A stretch of 64,000 nt of DNA from Polynucleobacter yangtzensis. Lineage in GTDB: Bacteria; Pseudomonadota; Gammaproteobacteria; Burkholderiales; Burkholderiaceae. The translations under genes and the position numbers were made by a program. Under the pieces are notes generated by a model. It did not search any database and had not been told where the DNA came from. It saw only the letters and a list, made by a program, of their open reading frames with translations. Each line of letters starts with the position of its first letter. Positions within the stretch are counted from its first letter, which is position 1. Location of the stretch: the NCBI RefSeq assembly GCF_001595965.1, contig NZ_LOJI01000001.1:124001-188000 (forward strand), in the 5' to 3' direction. This document shows positions 8,668 through 18,268 of this stretch, piece after piece.

Positions 8668-9546
8668 ATGGTGAGTCTCGATTCTTTATCTCTTCGCTCG
8701 CCAGCTAAGCTCAATCTTTTTTTACATATTGTTGGGCGCAGAGAAGATGGTTATCACCTACTTCAATCCGTCTTTCAACTCATCGACTGGTGTGACACGC
8801 TCCACTTAAAACGCATTCCTGAAAATGAAGTGCGCCGAGTAAATCCCATTCCTGGAGTTGCACCTGAACAAGATTTAGTAGTACGCGCCGCAAATCTGTT
8901 GAAAGATTTTTGCAAGCTTGAGGCTGGTGTTGAAATTGATCTGCAAAAACAAATTCCGATGGGCGCAGGAATGGGTGGCGGATCCTCGGATGCAGCAAGC
9001 ACATTGATTGGCCTCAACACTCTTTGGAATCTCAATCTACCCAATGAAACTCTTTGTAACTTGGGTTTAAAGCTAGGGGCTGATGTCCCATTCTTTATTT
9101 TTGGCAAAAATGCCTTTGTTGAAGGTATTGGGGAGAAAATTCAAGAAATTTCTCTTGAAACTCCTCATTTTTTGGTCATCTTCCCCAACCAGGCTATTGC
9201 AACCGCTAGTATTTTTCAAGACCCGGAATTGACCCGAGATCACGCTCAGATTACAATAGATGGCTTTCTTGCATCGCCATTGTTATTTCAATCAAATGAT
9301 TGTCAGGCTGTAGCGATGCGGATTTGCCCAGAAGTGAAGCAAGCTTTGGATTGGATTACCCAGGCAGTACCGGGCTCTCAGCCCCGTATGTCCGGATCTG
9401 GAAGTAGCGTTTTTGCAGTCTTAGACCCTAAGACTGACTTCGCAAAACTAGAAAATCTGCTTCAAAATCTTCCTAAAGGGTGGGTAGGTCGGGTTGTTCG
9501 GGGGCTAAATAAAAATCCCGCTTACAATTTGATTTCTTCAGATTGA
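8668..9546 (+). CDS. ispE: 4-diphosphocytidyl-2-C-methyl-D-erythritol kinase
   Basis: GHMP kinase of the MEP isoprenoid pathway, phosphorylating CDP-methylerythritol. The 292-residue product starts with the substrate segment SPAKLNLFLH, has the glycine-rich ATP loop PMGAGMGGGSSDAAS and the third GHMP motif MSGSGSSVFA. It follows the LolB fusion after 11 bases and precedes tRNA-Gln, which is the standard beta-proteobacterial order lolB-ispE-tRNA-prs. Confidence 0.97.
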   Translation: MVSLDSLSLRSPAKLNLFLHIVGRREDGYHLLQSVFQLIDWCDTLHLKRIPENEVRRVNPIPGVAPEQDLVVRAANLLKDFCKLEAGVEIDLQKQIPMGAGMGGGSSDAASTLIGLNTLWNLNLPNETLCNLGLKLGADVPFFIFGKNAFVEGIGEKIQEISLETPHFLVIFPNQAIATASIFQDPELTRDHAQITIDGFLASPLLFQSNDCQAVAMRICPEVKQALDWITQAVPGSQPRMSGSGSSVFAVLDPKTDFAKLENLLQNLPKGWVGRVVRGLNKNPAYNLISSD

Positions 9547-9551
9547 CCTGT

Positions 9552-9628
9552 AGGGGAATCGCCAAGCTGGTTAAGGCACTGGATTTTGATTCCAGCATGC
9601 GAAGGTTCGAATCCTTCTTCCCCTGCCA
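9552..9628 (+). tRNA. tRNA-Gln (anticodon TTG)
   Basis: A full cloverleaf of 77 bases with the CCA end encoded (9626-9628). The acceptor stem AGGGGAA pairs with TTCCCCT, the D arm is GCC...GGC-like, the anticodon stem CTGGA/TCCAG encloses loop TTTTGAT with anticodon TTG at 9586-9588, and the T arm contains GTTCGAATC. The discriminator base is G, as expected for glutamine. It lies between ispE and prs, a conserved location in this order. Confidence 0.97.
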
Positions 9629-9682
9629 AAGACTGTAGAAACGACAAAGAAAACCTTTTGACCCCACAAAACCCTTAAGACT

Positions 9683-10648
9683 ATGTCCTCCATAAACGCA
9701 GATTTATTGACTCTTTTCACAGGCAACGCAAATCCCGTTTTGGCTGAGGCTGTAGCCAAAGAACTCAATCTCCCGATGGGAAAAGCCTTTGTTGGCCGCT
9801 TCTCAGACGGTGAGATCCAAGTAGAAATTCAAGAAAACGTTCGCGGCAAAAATGTCGTAGTGATCCAATCAACCTGTGCACCTACAAACGACAGCTTGAT
9901 GGAGCTCATGATCATGATTGATGCCCTGAAACGAGCATCTGCAAGCCGCATAACCGCAGTGATTCCTTACTTCGGCTATGCCCGTCAGGACCGTCGCCCC
10001 CGTTCAGCGCGTGTTGCGATCTCTGCACGTATCGTGGCAAACATGCTCCAGTCTGTTGCTGGCATTGAGCGGGTTTTGACAATGGACTTGCATGCCGACC
10101 AGATTCAAGGCTTTTTTGATATCCCAGTAGATAACATCTACGCCTCTCCAGTCCTTTTAGCCGATTTAGAAGCGCAGAAAACCAAAAAAGACCTCATCAT
10201 TGTGTCTCCAGACATAGGCGGCGTAGTTCGCGCCCGCGCGATGGCTAAGCAATTAGGTACTGATTTGGCGATTATTGATAAACGTCGCCCTAAAGCAAAC
10301 GTATCTGAAGTAATGCACCTAATCGGCGAAGTAGAAGGCCGCCACTGCGTAATCATGGACGACATCATTGATACTGGCGGAACCCTCTGTAAAGCCGCTG
10401 AGGCGCTTAAAGAGCGTGGTGCTAAGGGTGTTACCGCCTACTGTACTCACGCCGTGCTATCAGGCGGTGCTGTGGCCCGTATTGCAGCTTCTGAGCTAGA
10501 CGAATTGGTTGTTACCGATACCATTCCCCTCACTCCTGAAGCCATGAAAGTAGCAAAAATTCGCCAATTAAGCGTTGCCCCCATCCTTGCTGAAACCCTT
10601 TCCCGCATTAGTAAAGGTGATTCAGTGATGTCGATGTTTGCCGAATAA
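9683..10648 (+). CDS. prs: ribose-phosphate pyrophosphokinase
   Basis: Makes PRPP from ribose 5-phosphate and ATP for purine, pyrimidine, histidine and NAD synthesis. The 321-residue product shows the class I features: FSDGE near the N-terminus, the flexible ATP loop [11 protein letters not shown], the metal and ribose-phosphate region [12 protein letters not shown], and the PRPP loop [12 protein letters not shown]. Length matches the family. It follows the tRNA by 54 bases and could be co-transcribed with it. Confidence 0.98.
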   Translation: MSSINADLLTLFTGNANPVLAEAVAKELNLPMGKAFVGRFSDGEIQVEIQENVRGKNVVVIQSTCAPTNDSLMELMIMIDALKRASASRITAVIPYFGYARQDRRPRSARVAISARIVANMLQSVAGIERVLTMDLHADQIQGFFDIPVDNIYASPVLLADLEAQKTKKDLIIVSPDIGGVVRARAMAKQLGTDLAIIDKRRPKANVSEVMHLIGEVEGRHCVIMDDIIDTGGTLCKAAEALKERGAKGVTAYCTHAVLSGGAVARIAASELDELVVTDTIPLTPEAMKVAKIRQLSVAPILAETLSRISKGDSVMSMFAE

Positions 10649-10722
10649 GCCAAAAATCACAGTTTTACCCCGGTTTTTGGCAGTTTTAAGCATTTTGTAG
10701 GCAAAAACGTCCTTTCCCACGA

Positions 10723-10728
10723 TATAAT
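10723..10728 (+). promoter_or_regulatory. -10 box of likely rplY promoter
   Basis: A perfect TATAAT stands 56 bases before the rplY ATG, in the 136-base gap after prs. I do not see a convincing -35 element at 16-18 bases upstream, so only the -10 hexamer is listed. It suggests rplY can be transcribed independently of prs. Confidence 0.5.
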
Positions 10729-10784
10729 CGAAGGCTTTTCTGTTTGGTCGCGAACGGAAATTAACCTTAACTAGGGAATTAAAT

Positions 10785-11429
10785 ATGAAAGTTGTTGCCT
10801 TTGAAAGAAGCGTACAGGGAACGGGTGCGAGCCGCCGTCTGCGCAATTCCGGAAAAACTCCGGGAATCGTTTACGGTAGTAAAGATCCAGCCTTGGTCAT
10901 TGAGTTAGACCACAACGCGTTGTTCCATGCTCTCCGTAAAGAAGCATTTCACTCATCTATTTTGGATTTGGAAATTGGTGGCAAGACACAGAAAGTGTTG
11001 TTGCGCGATTACCAAATGCATCCATTTAAACCATTGGTATTGCACATTGACTTCCAGCGCGTATCCGCGTCTGAGAAAGTTCATATGCGCGTTCCATTGC
11101 ACTTCACAAATGCTGACACTTCAGCTGCTGTGAAATTGCAAGGCGCTGTTATCAGCCACATCATGACTGAGCTCGAAGTTTCTTGCTTACCAGCAGACTT
11201 GCCAGAGTTCATCGAAGTGGACTTGGCTAAGATTGAAGTTGGTCATGGTATTCATGCTAAAGACATCGCATTGCCAAAAGGCGTTACCTTGGTATTGCAT
11301 GTTGAGCAAGAGAACCCAGTGCTTGCTAATGCACGTATCCCAGCAGTTAAAGCTGCTGAGCCTACCGATGCGCCTGCAGCACCAGCTGCAGCAGCTCCGG
11401 CTGCTGATGCGGCAAAGGATAAAGCTTAA
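10785..11429 (+). CDS. rplY: 50S ribosomal protein bL25 (CTC form)
   Basis: Binds 5S rRNA in the large subunit. The 214-residue product is the long, general-stress CTC type: an N-terminal L25 domain ([15 protein letters not shown]) followed by a C-terminal beta domain containing [20 protein letters not shown]. The last 25 residues are an alanine- and proline-rich low-complexity tail. A GNRA-loop terminator lies just downstream, so rplY is separated from pth. Confidence 0.97.
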   Translation: MKVVAFERSVQGTGASRRLRNSGKTPGIVYGSKDPALVIELDHNALFHALRKEAFHSSILDLEIGGKTQKVLLRDYQMHPFKPLVLHIDFQRVSASEKVHMRVPLHFTNADTSAAVKLQGAVISHIMTELEVSCLPADLPEFIEVDLAKIEVGHGIHAKDIALPKGVTLVLHVEQENPVLANARIPAVKAAEPTDAPAAPAAAAPAADAAKDKA

Positions 11430-11455
11430 TTCATTAGCTAAATCACTTGTACTGG

Positions 11456-11482
11456 AAGGCCTGCGCAAGCGGGCCTTTTTTA
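11456..11482 (+). terminator. rho-independent terminator after rplY
   Basis: AAGGCCTGC pairs with GCGGGCCTT around a GCAA tetraloop (9-bp stem with one G-T wobble, 11456-11477), followed at once by a T run. It lies 26 bases after the rplY stop and before pth. Confidence 0.85.
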
Positions 11483-11540
11483 TTGTCCCAAGTTTTCATT
11501 CTTTTTTGGCGAAATACTTTTATATCTTTAAACTCTCAAC

Positions 11541-12131
11541 ATGACTAAATTAATTGTTGGCTTAGGCAACCCTGGAGATGAACATGAAGAAGATCGGCAT
11601 AACGCTGGCTTCTGGTTTGTCGACGCCTTAGCAAAACAATTGGGCGTTCGTTTTGAATCAGAGAAACGCTTTCATGGAAAAGTAGCTAAAGCAAAATGGG
11701 AAGGTGAAGACCTCTTTCTACTAAAACCGAGCACTTACATGAATCTGAGTGGTCAGTCTGTTGGCGCGCTTTGTCGTTTTCATAAAATGACACCTGCAGA
11801 TATTTTGGTAGTGCAAGATGAACTGGATCTCAAGCCGGGCACTGCACGCTTAAAACTAGGCGGGGGCACAGGTGGTCACAACGGCTTAAAAGATATTCAG
11901 GCGCATTTAAGTACCCCAGAGTATTGGCGCTTGCGCCTAGGTATTGGTCACCCCAGAGATTTAGCAGGCGATGGCCGCCCTATGGACGTTGCAGATTATG
12001 TATTGCGCAGACCGCAATTAGCCGAGCAAAAACTTATCGATGCCAGCATTGAAAATGGCTTACAAATTTTGTCACTTTTTTTGAAAGGCGATACCCAAAC
12101 CGCCATGATGGAGCTCCACTCGAAGGGCTGA
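11541..12131 (+). CDS. pth: peptidyl-tRNA hydrolase
   Basis: Releases tRNA from prematurely dissociated peptidyl-tRNA. The 196-residue product has the N-terminal GLGNPG signature, catalytic His in DRHNAGF, the KPSTYMNLSG substrate motif, the catalytic Asp region VVQDELDLKPG and the GGTGGHNGLK loop. All match the family, with the usual Thr before RHN replaced by Asp. It is convergent with the ferredoxin gene downstream. Confidence 0.97.
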   Translation: MTKLIVGLGNPGDEHEEDRHNAGFWFVDALAKQLGVRFESEKRFHGKVAKAKWEGEDLFLLKPSTYMNLSGQSVGALCRFHKMTPADILVVQDELDLKPGTARLKLGGGTGGHNGLKDIQAHLSTPEYWRLRLGIGHPRDLAGDGRPMDVADYVLRRPQLAEQKLIDASIENGLQILSLFLKGDTQTAMMELHSKG

Positions 12132-12139
12132 CCGTATAT

Positions 12140-12418
<279 letters not shown>

Positions 12419-12440
12419 TTAGTCGCCAAATTTCATTTGG

Positions 12441-12938
12441 TCACTCTTTATTCTGAGCACCAGAAGCAATTTTTTTCACAAGCCATTTTTCCACTGATGG
12501 GAAAACAAACTTGCTCACATCACCACCCATCGATGCAATTTCACGCACGAAGGTTCCGGAGATAAATTGATATTGATCTGATGGAGTTAAAAACAGTGTT
12601 TCAACATCCGGCAATAAATAGCGATTCATACCCGCCATTTGGAACTCGTATTCGAAGTCAGAGACAGCTCGTAAACCACGCACAATCACGCGCGCATTAT
12701 GTTCACGCGCAAAATCTTTTAACAGACCAGTAAAGCCCACAACTTTGACATTGGGATAATGTCCCAGCACTTCCTTGGCGATATCAATACGCTCTTGCAG
12801 TGTAAAGAATGGGCGCTTGCTACGGCTATCGGCGACACCCACAATTAGCTCTGTGAAAATGCTTGATGCACGACGCACCAAGTCCTCGTGACCACGAGTA
12901 AATGGATCAAATGTTCCAGGGTATACAGCAACAGTCAT
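12441..12938 (-). CDS. coaD: phosphopantetheine adenylyltransferase
   Basis: Transfers AMP to 4'-phosphopantetheine, the penultimate step of CoA synthesis. The 165-residue product has the nucleotidyltransferase motif [15 protein letters not shown] at about 6-20 and the second motif region ending [15 protein letters not shown]-like (here [15 protein letters not shown]). Length and motifs fit the family. It is 36 bases downstream of rsmD, a conserved rsmD-coaD pair. Confidence 0.97.
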   Translation of the reverse strand: MTVAVYPGTFDPFTRGHEDLVRRASSIFTELIVGVADSRSKRPFFTLQERIDIAKEVLGHYPNVKVVGFTGLLKDFAREHNARVIVRGLRAVSDFEYEFQMAGMNRYLLPDVETLFLTPSDQYQFISGTFVREIASMGGDVSKFVFPSVEKWLVKKIASGAQNKE

Positions 12939-12974
12939 ATTATTCCTAAGGCTTTATCGGCTACAGGCAAGAGT

Positions 12975-13622
12975 TTAGCCTCTTCCACCCCGAAATAGAC
13001 AGGCTTTTACCTGTCCTGCCTCTAAGTATTTTCCACAATGCCAGTCCGGCAATAGGGCCTCTATCTCTTCGCGAGGACGGGTAGATGGGAATTCGACATA
13101 AATACCACCTCCAGAGGCGTCATCACACACTCTTCCCGCCTCAATCACAGCTCGATCTAGTAAGCTCGAATCCTGAAATGGGGGATCAATAAAAATTAAG
13201 TTACTGGAGCGATCCGCTTGTTGCTTCAAAAACTCCAGGCTATCTCGTTGCAATATTTCTACAACCCCATCAGCGGGAGATGACTGCAATAAAGCAAAGT
13301 TAGCGTTTAAGTTTGCGTGAGCCTTCTTATCCTTCTCCAGCAAGATCACTAATTGCGCCCCTCTCGAAGCCGCCTCAAAACCTAGAGCGCCAGTACCGGC
13401 AAAAAGATCTAAACAGCGTAAGCCTGATAAATCCTGCCCCAACCAATTAAATAGCGTCTCTCGGATTCGGTCAGTTGTGGGACGCAAGCCCGGCAAATCT
13501 AAAACCGTTAGCAGACGACTCCTCCAGTTACCCCCAATAATTCGAACCTTCTTGGGCGGTTCAGTCTTCAAAGGCTTATTCGCTTTATTGGGCTTATTTA
13601 TTTTTTGCTCCCAATACAACAA
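12975..13622 (-). CDS. rsmD: 16S rRNA (guanine966-N2)-methyltransferase
   Basis: Methylates G966 of 16S rRNA using SAM. The 215-residue product contains RIIGGNWRSR, the RPTTDRIRETLFNWL stretch, SAM motif CLDLFAGTGALGFEAASRGA and the catalytic FIDPPF. The frame lacks an ATG: the first possible starts are two consecutive TTG codons at 13622 and 13619, inside the end of the M16 gene (29-base overlap). The basic N-terminal stretch before RIIGG may not all be translated; the exact start is uncertain. Confidence 0.92.
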   Translation of the reverse strand: MLYWEQKINKPNKANKPLKTEPPKKVRIIGGNWRSRLLTVLDLPGLRPTTDRIRETLFNWLGQDLSGLRCLDLFAGTGALGFEAASRGAQLVILLEKDKKAHANLNANFALLQSSPADGVVEILQRDSLEFLKQQADRSSNLIFIDPPFQDSSLLDRAVIEAGRVCDDASGGGIYVEFPSTRPREEIEALLPDWHCGKYLEAGQVKACLFRGGRG

Positions 13623-14931
13623 TCTTCATACGATCCATTGCCAGATATTTTTGGAACGAAGCTTTAACTTGTTCTAATGTCACTGCCTCAACTTGCTTGG
13701 TCCAAACATCCATAGTGTCGAGAGGTAAATCATTCCAGGCAATGGAAGAAACGTTATCCAATAATTTACGGTTGTTATCAATCCGTAGTGGATAGCCATT
13801 GATTAAGTTTAATTTAGCTGCTTCGAGTTCTGATGGAGTGGGGCCATCGGCAATAAATTGAGCGATAGTGGTGCTCATCACATCTAAAGCTAGAGCGGCT
13901 TGATCATTCTTGGTTTGTAGACCGGCTTGAAAAATACCATTTTCTTTTCCAGGGGCAAAGTAGCTAAACACGCTATATGCCAAGCCACGCTTCTCACGCA
14001 CTTCAGACATTAGACGAGATACAAAACCACCGCCGCCCAAAATGTAGTTACCAACGAGCAACGGGAAATAATCAGGATTGTTGCGTGCTACGGCCGTCAT
14101 TCCCATGGCTATATGGGCTTGCTGGGAGTCAAACGGAATTTGAATCTCTCGTTGAGCTAAGGTCTCTACTGGGGAACGCTGCAGATCTGGCAACTTCGCG
14201 ATAGGTTGGCCGGATTGAGGAATCTGCTTTAACAAAGTCTGTACGATTTCGGCAGCTTGAGAACGATCCACATCTCCCACAATGCTCACAATCATGCGAT
14301 CACCGCGATAAAACTGCTTATGAAATTGTTTGAGGTCATTCACGTTTACAGAACCAACTGACTGCACCGATGGTGAGTCTGCTAAAGGATAATTTCCATA
14401 AACTGATTTTTTAAAACGTCGCTCTAAAACAAATTCTGGCTTTGTTTCAGCTTCACGCAAACTCGTGATTGTTCTTTGCTTCTCACGCTCAACTATTTTC
14501 GGATCATAGCTTGGCGCACTCAACATGGCTGCCGCCAATTGCACCGCCCTGTCGCGCAAATCTTTTCTGCTGAGACTGCGAATACGCAGAATTGCTCTCT
14601 CACCACCCACTGATAAACCAATATTGGCACCTAAATCAGCAATTTCATCGGCTATTTGAGCCTCTGTTAACAAACCCTTATCGCCCCTAGCACCATAATT
14701 CATCAGGCCTGCAACCATATCAGCCACGCCGCTTTTACCAGAAGGGTCATAGCGGTCACCCGCATCAATACTGACCTCAATATCGACCATGGGCAACGCT
14801 TTGGTCTGGACTAAATAGGCTTGGGCGCCCTTATAGGAATCCAATTTCTCAATCGGCAATATTGCGTAAGCATTACTCAGCACACCCAAACCTAATAGAC
14901 AAGCTGAAATTATTCTGAAGAAGGCATTCAT
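13594..14931 (-). CDS. M16 family peptidase-like protein, inactive type
   Basis: A secreted 445-residue protein with a signal peptide (cleavage near SNAYA, about residue 23) and two M16 domains. At the position where active M16 enzymes carry HxxEH, this one reads GVADMVAGLMNYG, so the zinc ligands and catalytic Glu are absent. The C-terminal domain keeps the R and Y of the second motif region (REKRGLAYSV). It directly follows the active M16 gene with a one-base overlap, so the two probably form a heterodimer like other split M16 pairs. Substrate unknown. Confidence 0.9.
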   Translation of the reverse strand: MNAFFRIISACLLGLGVLSNAYAILPIEKLDSYKGAQAYLVQTKALPMVDIEVSIDAGDRYDPSGKSGVADMVAGLMNYGARGDKGLLTEAQIADEIADLGANIGLSVGGERAILRIRSLSRKDLRDRAVQLAAAMLSAPSYDPKIVEREKQRTITSLREAETKPEFVLERRFKKSVYGNYPLADSPSVQSVGSVNVNDLKQFHKQFYRGDRMIVSIVGDVDRSQAAEIVQTLLKQIPQSGQPIAKLPDLQRSPVETLAQREIQIPFDSQQAHIAMGMTAVARNNPDYFPLLVGNYILGGGGFVSRLMSEVREKRGLAYSVFSYFAPGKENGIFQAGLQTKNDQAALALDVMSTTIAQFIADGPTPSELEAAKLNLINGYPLRIDNNRKLLDNVSSIAWNDLPLDTMDVWTKQVEAVTLEQVKASFQKYLAMDRMKIVVLGAKNK

Positions 14932-16295
14932 TATTTAACCCCCTTGTCAGCAGACTTACGAGTCTGTGGATCCAAAACAGCAATCGTCAAACCCTCGTCA
15001 ACCAAATATTTTTTTGCAACTGCTTGGACTTGTTCTGGAGTAATGGTCTGCATTTTCTCCAACATATAGTTGATATCCTTCCAAGAGAAGCCTGCCATTT
15101 CAGTGCTACCAATTTCCATTGCCTGACCAAAGATGGAATCACGCTTATAAATTTGGTCAGACAAAATGCGCACCTTAATTCTTTTGAGCTCGGACTCTAA
15201 TATTCCTTTTTGCTTTACCTCTTCAAGCGCCTTCCGAATGCTCCCCTGAGCCTGGTCAACTGTCTTACCCTTGGCCATAGTTGCGCCAATTAAAAATAAC
15301 TCTGGTCCGCGAGAGACCATGTCGTAACCCACGCCAACATCATTAACCACTTTTTCTTGCTTAACGAGAGTGCGATTTAGACGGGCATTGTCATAACCAT
15401 CCAGAACAGCCGTCAGCAGCTCTAATGCATATGGCTCAACATCATCAAGCTTCCCAGGCTCAAGGCGGGGCACCTTCCAGGCCATAGCTAGCTGAGCATT
15501 ATCCGCCGGTGCTTTTACCTGAACCTGCTTAATCCCTTTTTGGGGTGGCTCAATTTGTGGTTTACGAACTGGCAGTTCGTGAGTAGCAGCTGCGCCGTAA
15601 TATTTTTCCACCATGGCCAGAACTTGTTTTGCGTCCACATCACCAGCCACAACTACGGTTGCATTGTTTGGCGCGTACCAGCTGCGATACCAATCTCGTG
15701 CATCTACTGGCTTCATATTTTGTAAATCATTCATCCAACCAATCACAGGGTGACGATATGGCGAACTCATGTAAGCGGTTGCCATCAGAGCTTCATTGAG
15801 CAAGCTACTTGGATTATCTTCAGTACGTAAGCGACGCTCTTCCATGACGACTTGAATTTCTTTAAAAAACTCTGCATCGTCAAAATTCAAATTAGACATG
15901 CGATCAGCCTCAAGCTTTATCACGTTTTCTAGCTTTGATTTTTCAACTTGCTGAAAGTATGCGGTGTAGTCACGGGATGTAAATGCATTTTCGCGCCCAC
16001 CTACAGCAGCTACCAAGCGTGAAAACTCTCCGGACTTCACCTTATGAGTACCTTTAAACATCATGTGTTCAAGCACGTGGGCAACACCAGTCTTTCCATT
16101 GACCTCATCCATAGAGCCAGCTCGATACCAGACCATATGCGCGACTGTTGGCGCGCGATGATCTTCTCTGACAATCAATTTCAGGCCATTGCTTAGCTGA
16201 TATTCATGCGTATCAGCAGGTTGAGCACCAGTAGCCCAACTAATTTGAGTAAATAGGATGAATACAAAGGAAATTCGAAGTAAATTGGAAAGCAT
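14931..16295 (-). CDS. M16 family zinc metallopeptidase, active type
   Basis: A 454-residue exported protease. It has a signal peptide (about 1-22), the inverted zinc motif HVLEH (about residue 80) with the downstream Glu expected in the family, and a second M16 domain. It is the active partner of the HxxEH-less protein encoded next. The pair lies between ftsY and rsmD, a conserved site in Burkholderiaceae. It probably degrades periplasmic peptides, which is inference. Confidence 0.94.
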   Translation of the reverse strand: MLSNLLRISFVFILFTQISWATGAQPADTHEYQLSNGLKLIVREDHRAPTVAHMVWYRAGSMDEVNGKTGVAHVLEHMMFKGTHKVKSGEFSRLVAAVGGRENAFTSRDYTAYFQQVEKSKLENVIKLEADRMSNLNFDDAEFFKEIQVVMEERRLRTEDNPSSLLNEALMATAYMSSPYRHPVIGWMNDLQNMKPVDARDWYRSWYAPNNATVVVAGDVDAKQVLAMVEKYYGAAATHELPVRKPQIEPPQKGIKQVQVKAPADNAQLAMAWKVPRLEPGKLDDVEPYALELLTAVLDGYDNARLNRTLVKQEKVVNDVGVGYDMVSRGPELFLIGATMAKGKTVDQAQGSIRKALEEVKQKGILESELKRIKVRILSDQIYKRDSIFGQAMEIGSTEMAGFSWKDINYMLEKMQTITPEQVQAVAKKYLVDEGLTIAVLDPQTRKSADKGVK

Positions 16296-16358
16296 CTGCT
16301 AAATCACCATACCTTAAGAATTAAATTGATAAGATGCATGTTTTAAATTGTATCGATT

Positions 16359-17249
16359 ATGTTCGGCTTACGTAAAACCCTCGGATCCCTTTTCAAATCA
16401 AACAAGATTGATGAATCTTGGTTTGACACTTTGGAAGAATCGCTAATACAAAGTGATGTGGGCCTTTCTACGACCGAACAACTCATCAGCAAACTTCGTA
16501 AAGCAGCAAAATCAGAGAAAGCCTCCAGCCCCGAAGAGTTACAAGCGCTACTTATTCAAGAAGTTAGCTCATTACTCACTGCTATTGAGCCTTCACCAAA
16601 CCCACTCTTTACTAGTGATAAGCCTAACACTCCAGAGGTATGGTTAGTTGTAGGGGTAAACGGCGCCGGCAAGACTACAACTATTGGCAAACTCTGCCGA
16701 CTCTTTCAGTCTCAAGGTAAATCAGTTCTCCTGGCTGCTGGCGACACCTTCAGAGCCGCCGCACGTAACCAGCTTCAAGAGTGGGGTGGACGCAATCAAG
16801 TAGATGTCATCACCCAGGAAGGTGGTGACGCTGCCGCTGTTGCGCATGACGCAATTCATGCTGCCATATCTCGCAAGAATGACATTCTCATTATTGATAC
16901 CGCAGGTCGTCTGGCAACCCAGGACAATCTGATGGAAGAACTCAAGAAGGTGAAACGTGTCATTGGCAAAGCACTCCCTGGAGCGCCTCACCACACACTA
17001 CTCGTTTTGGACGGCAATACCGGGCAGAACGGCTTAAGCCAGGTAAAGGCATTTCATGCCGCCTTGGGGCTGACTGGAATCATCGTGACCAAGCTAGATG
17101 GCACCGCTAAAGGTGGCGTGATCTGCGCCCTTGCCCACACCCTACAAGAAGGCCCAAAACCCGCTGTTCTAGCCCTAGGCAAAGGTGAGGGAATTGATGA
17201 TTTAGCCCCCTTTACAGCAGGGCAATATTCTTCTGAATTATTAAATTAA
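16359..17249 (+). CDS. ftsY: signal recognition particle receptor FtsY
   Basis: GTPase that docks SRP-ribosome complexes at the membrane. The 296-residue product is a minimal NG-domain form: helical N domain (about 1-90), then G1 GVNGAGKTTTIGKL, DTFRAAA, DTAGRL and TKLDGTAKGG. It has no long acidic A domain before the N domain, unlike E. coli FtsY; a short amphipathic start (FGLRKTLGSLFKSNK) may supply membrane contact. It is divergent from the M16 genes and upstream of rpoH. Confidence 0.96.
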   Translation: MFGLRKTLGSLFKSNKIDESWFDTLEESLIQSDVGLSTTEQLISKLRKAAKSEKASSPEELQALLIQEVSSLLTAIEPSPNPLFTSDKPNTPEVWLVVGVNGAGKTTTIGKLCRLFQSQGKSVLLAAGDTFRAAARNQLQEWGGRNQVDVITQEGGDAAAVAHDAIHAAISRKNDILIIDTAGRLATQDNLMEELKKVKRVIGKALPGAPHHTLLVLDGNTGQNGLSQVKAFHAALGLTGIIVTKLDGTAKGGVICALAHTLQEGPKPAVLALGKGEGIDDLAPFTAGQYSSELLN

Positions 17250-17277
17250 ATCAGCAACTTATAGAGCTTAAAAACGA

Positions 17278-17304
17278 TTAGCACTCTCTTGACAAGAGTG
17301 CTAA
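17278..17304 (+). promoter_or_regulatory. CIRCE operator (HrcA site) upstream of rpoH
   Basis: TTAGCACTC at 17278-17286, a 9-base spacer, then GAGTGCTAA at 17296-17304: a perfect match to the CIRCE inverted repeat bound by the HrcA repressor. It lies 38 bases before the rpoH ATG, and its spacer contains TTGACA. HrcA binding would therefore cover the -35 region and repress rpoH until heat inactivates HrcA. The site is seen directly; the regulation is inferred. Confidence 0.95.
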
Positions 17305-17318
17305 AATAGAACTCTATT
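17289..17318 (+). promoter_or_regulatory. rpoH promoter inside CIRCE
   Basis: A consensus -35 TTGACA lies at 17289-17294 in the CIRCE spacer; TCTATT at 17313-17318 is a plausible -10 after an 18-base spacer (4 of 6 matches). TAAAAT at 17302 is too close to serve with this -35. Transcription would begin about 20 bases before the rpoH ATG. Confidence 0.6.
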
Positions 17319-17342
17319 AACACCTCATATTTATAAGAAAAA

Positions 17343-18266
17343 ATGGTTCAAAAGAAATCTGACAAACCGAATTTGCAAACGCTGCCCGTCGCGCAGACTG
17401 CGGCGGCGTCTGCATTTCCAATGCTGCCAACTCTTGGGGTTGGCACTCTCGATTCATACATTGCGTACGTTAATCGCGTACCGATGCTCAGTGCTGCGGA
17501 AGAATTGCATCTTGCGCAGGAATTTCGTCGCACAGAAAATGTTGATGCCGCTAAAACTTTAGTACTGTCACATTTGCGTTTAGTGGTTTCTGTTGCTCGT
17601 CAATATCTTGGCTACGGTATTCCACACGCAGACTTAATTCAAGAAGGCAACATTGGCTTGATGAAAGCGGTAAAACGCTACGACCCAAACAATGGTGCTC
17701 GCTTAGTGTCTTACGCTATTCACTGGATCAAAGCAGAAATTCATGAGTACATTCTCAAGAACTGGCGCCTGGTTAAAACTGCAACCACTAAAGCACAACG
17801 TAAATTGTTCTTTAACTTGCGAAGCAATAAACCTACCTTAAGCGCACTAACTCCTAGCGAAGTAGATGCTTTAGCTAAAGCGCTTGATGTCAAAGGCTCT
17901 GACGTTAAAGAAATGGAAATGCGTCTTGCTGGTGGAGATGTTGCGCTTGAAGGCGATGACAGCGATGAAGAGTCTGCATATGCGCCTATTCAATGGCTAG
18001 CAGACAGCTCACAAGAGCCTACCGCCCGCATTGCCAGCGCTGAAGCGGATGCCTTGCAGGGTCCTAAATTAGATCAAGCACTGATGGCTTTAGATGAGCG
18101 TAGTCGCAATATTGTGCAATCTCGTTGGTTGGCGATGGATGCTGAAGGCAATGGCACCAAGACTTTGCATGATCTTGCTGATGAGTACGGCATCTCTGCT
18201 GAACGCGTGCGCCAAATCGAAACTGCTGCACTCAAAAAGATGCGTGGATTACTCCAGGCAGCCTAA
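17343..18266 (+). CDS. rpoH: heat-shock sigma factor RpoH (sigma-32)
   Basis: Directs RNA polymerase to heat-shock promoters. The 307-residue product has region 1.2 (LDSYIAYVNRVPMLSAAEE), region 2 (LVLSHLRLVVSVARQY, DLIQEGNIGLMKAVKRYD), the diagnostic RpoH box QRKLFFNLR, and region 4.2 helix-turn-helix LHDLADEYGISAERVRQIE. It lies behind a CIRCE operator, linking it to HrcA control. A strong bidirectional terminator follows at 18269. Confidence 0.97.
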   Translation: MVQKKSDKPNLQTLPVAQTAAASAFPMLPTLGVGTLDSYIAYVNRVPMLSAAEELHLAQEFRRTENVDAAKTLVLSHLRLVVSVARQYLGYGIPHADLIQEGNIGLMKAVKRYDPNNGARLVSYAIHWIKAEIHEYILKNWRLVKTATTKAQRKLFFNLRSNKPTLSALTPSEVDALAKALDVKGSDVKEMEMRLAGGDVALEGDDSDEESAYAPIQWLADSSQEPTARIASAEADALQGPKLDQALMALDERSRNIVQSRWLAMDAEGNGTKTLHDLADEYGISAERVRQIETAALKKMRGLLQAA

Positions 18267-18268
18267 AT

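Noticed and set aside
9473-9768. Minus-strand frames across the tRNA-Gln gene.
   Set aside because: They run through a clear tRNA and the ends of ispE and prs; they are shadows.
17302-17307. TAAAAT as the -10 box of rpoH.
   Set aside because: It lies only 7 bases from the TTGACA, too close to be used with it.
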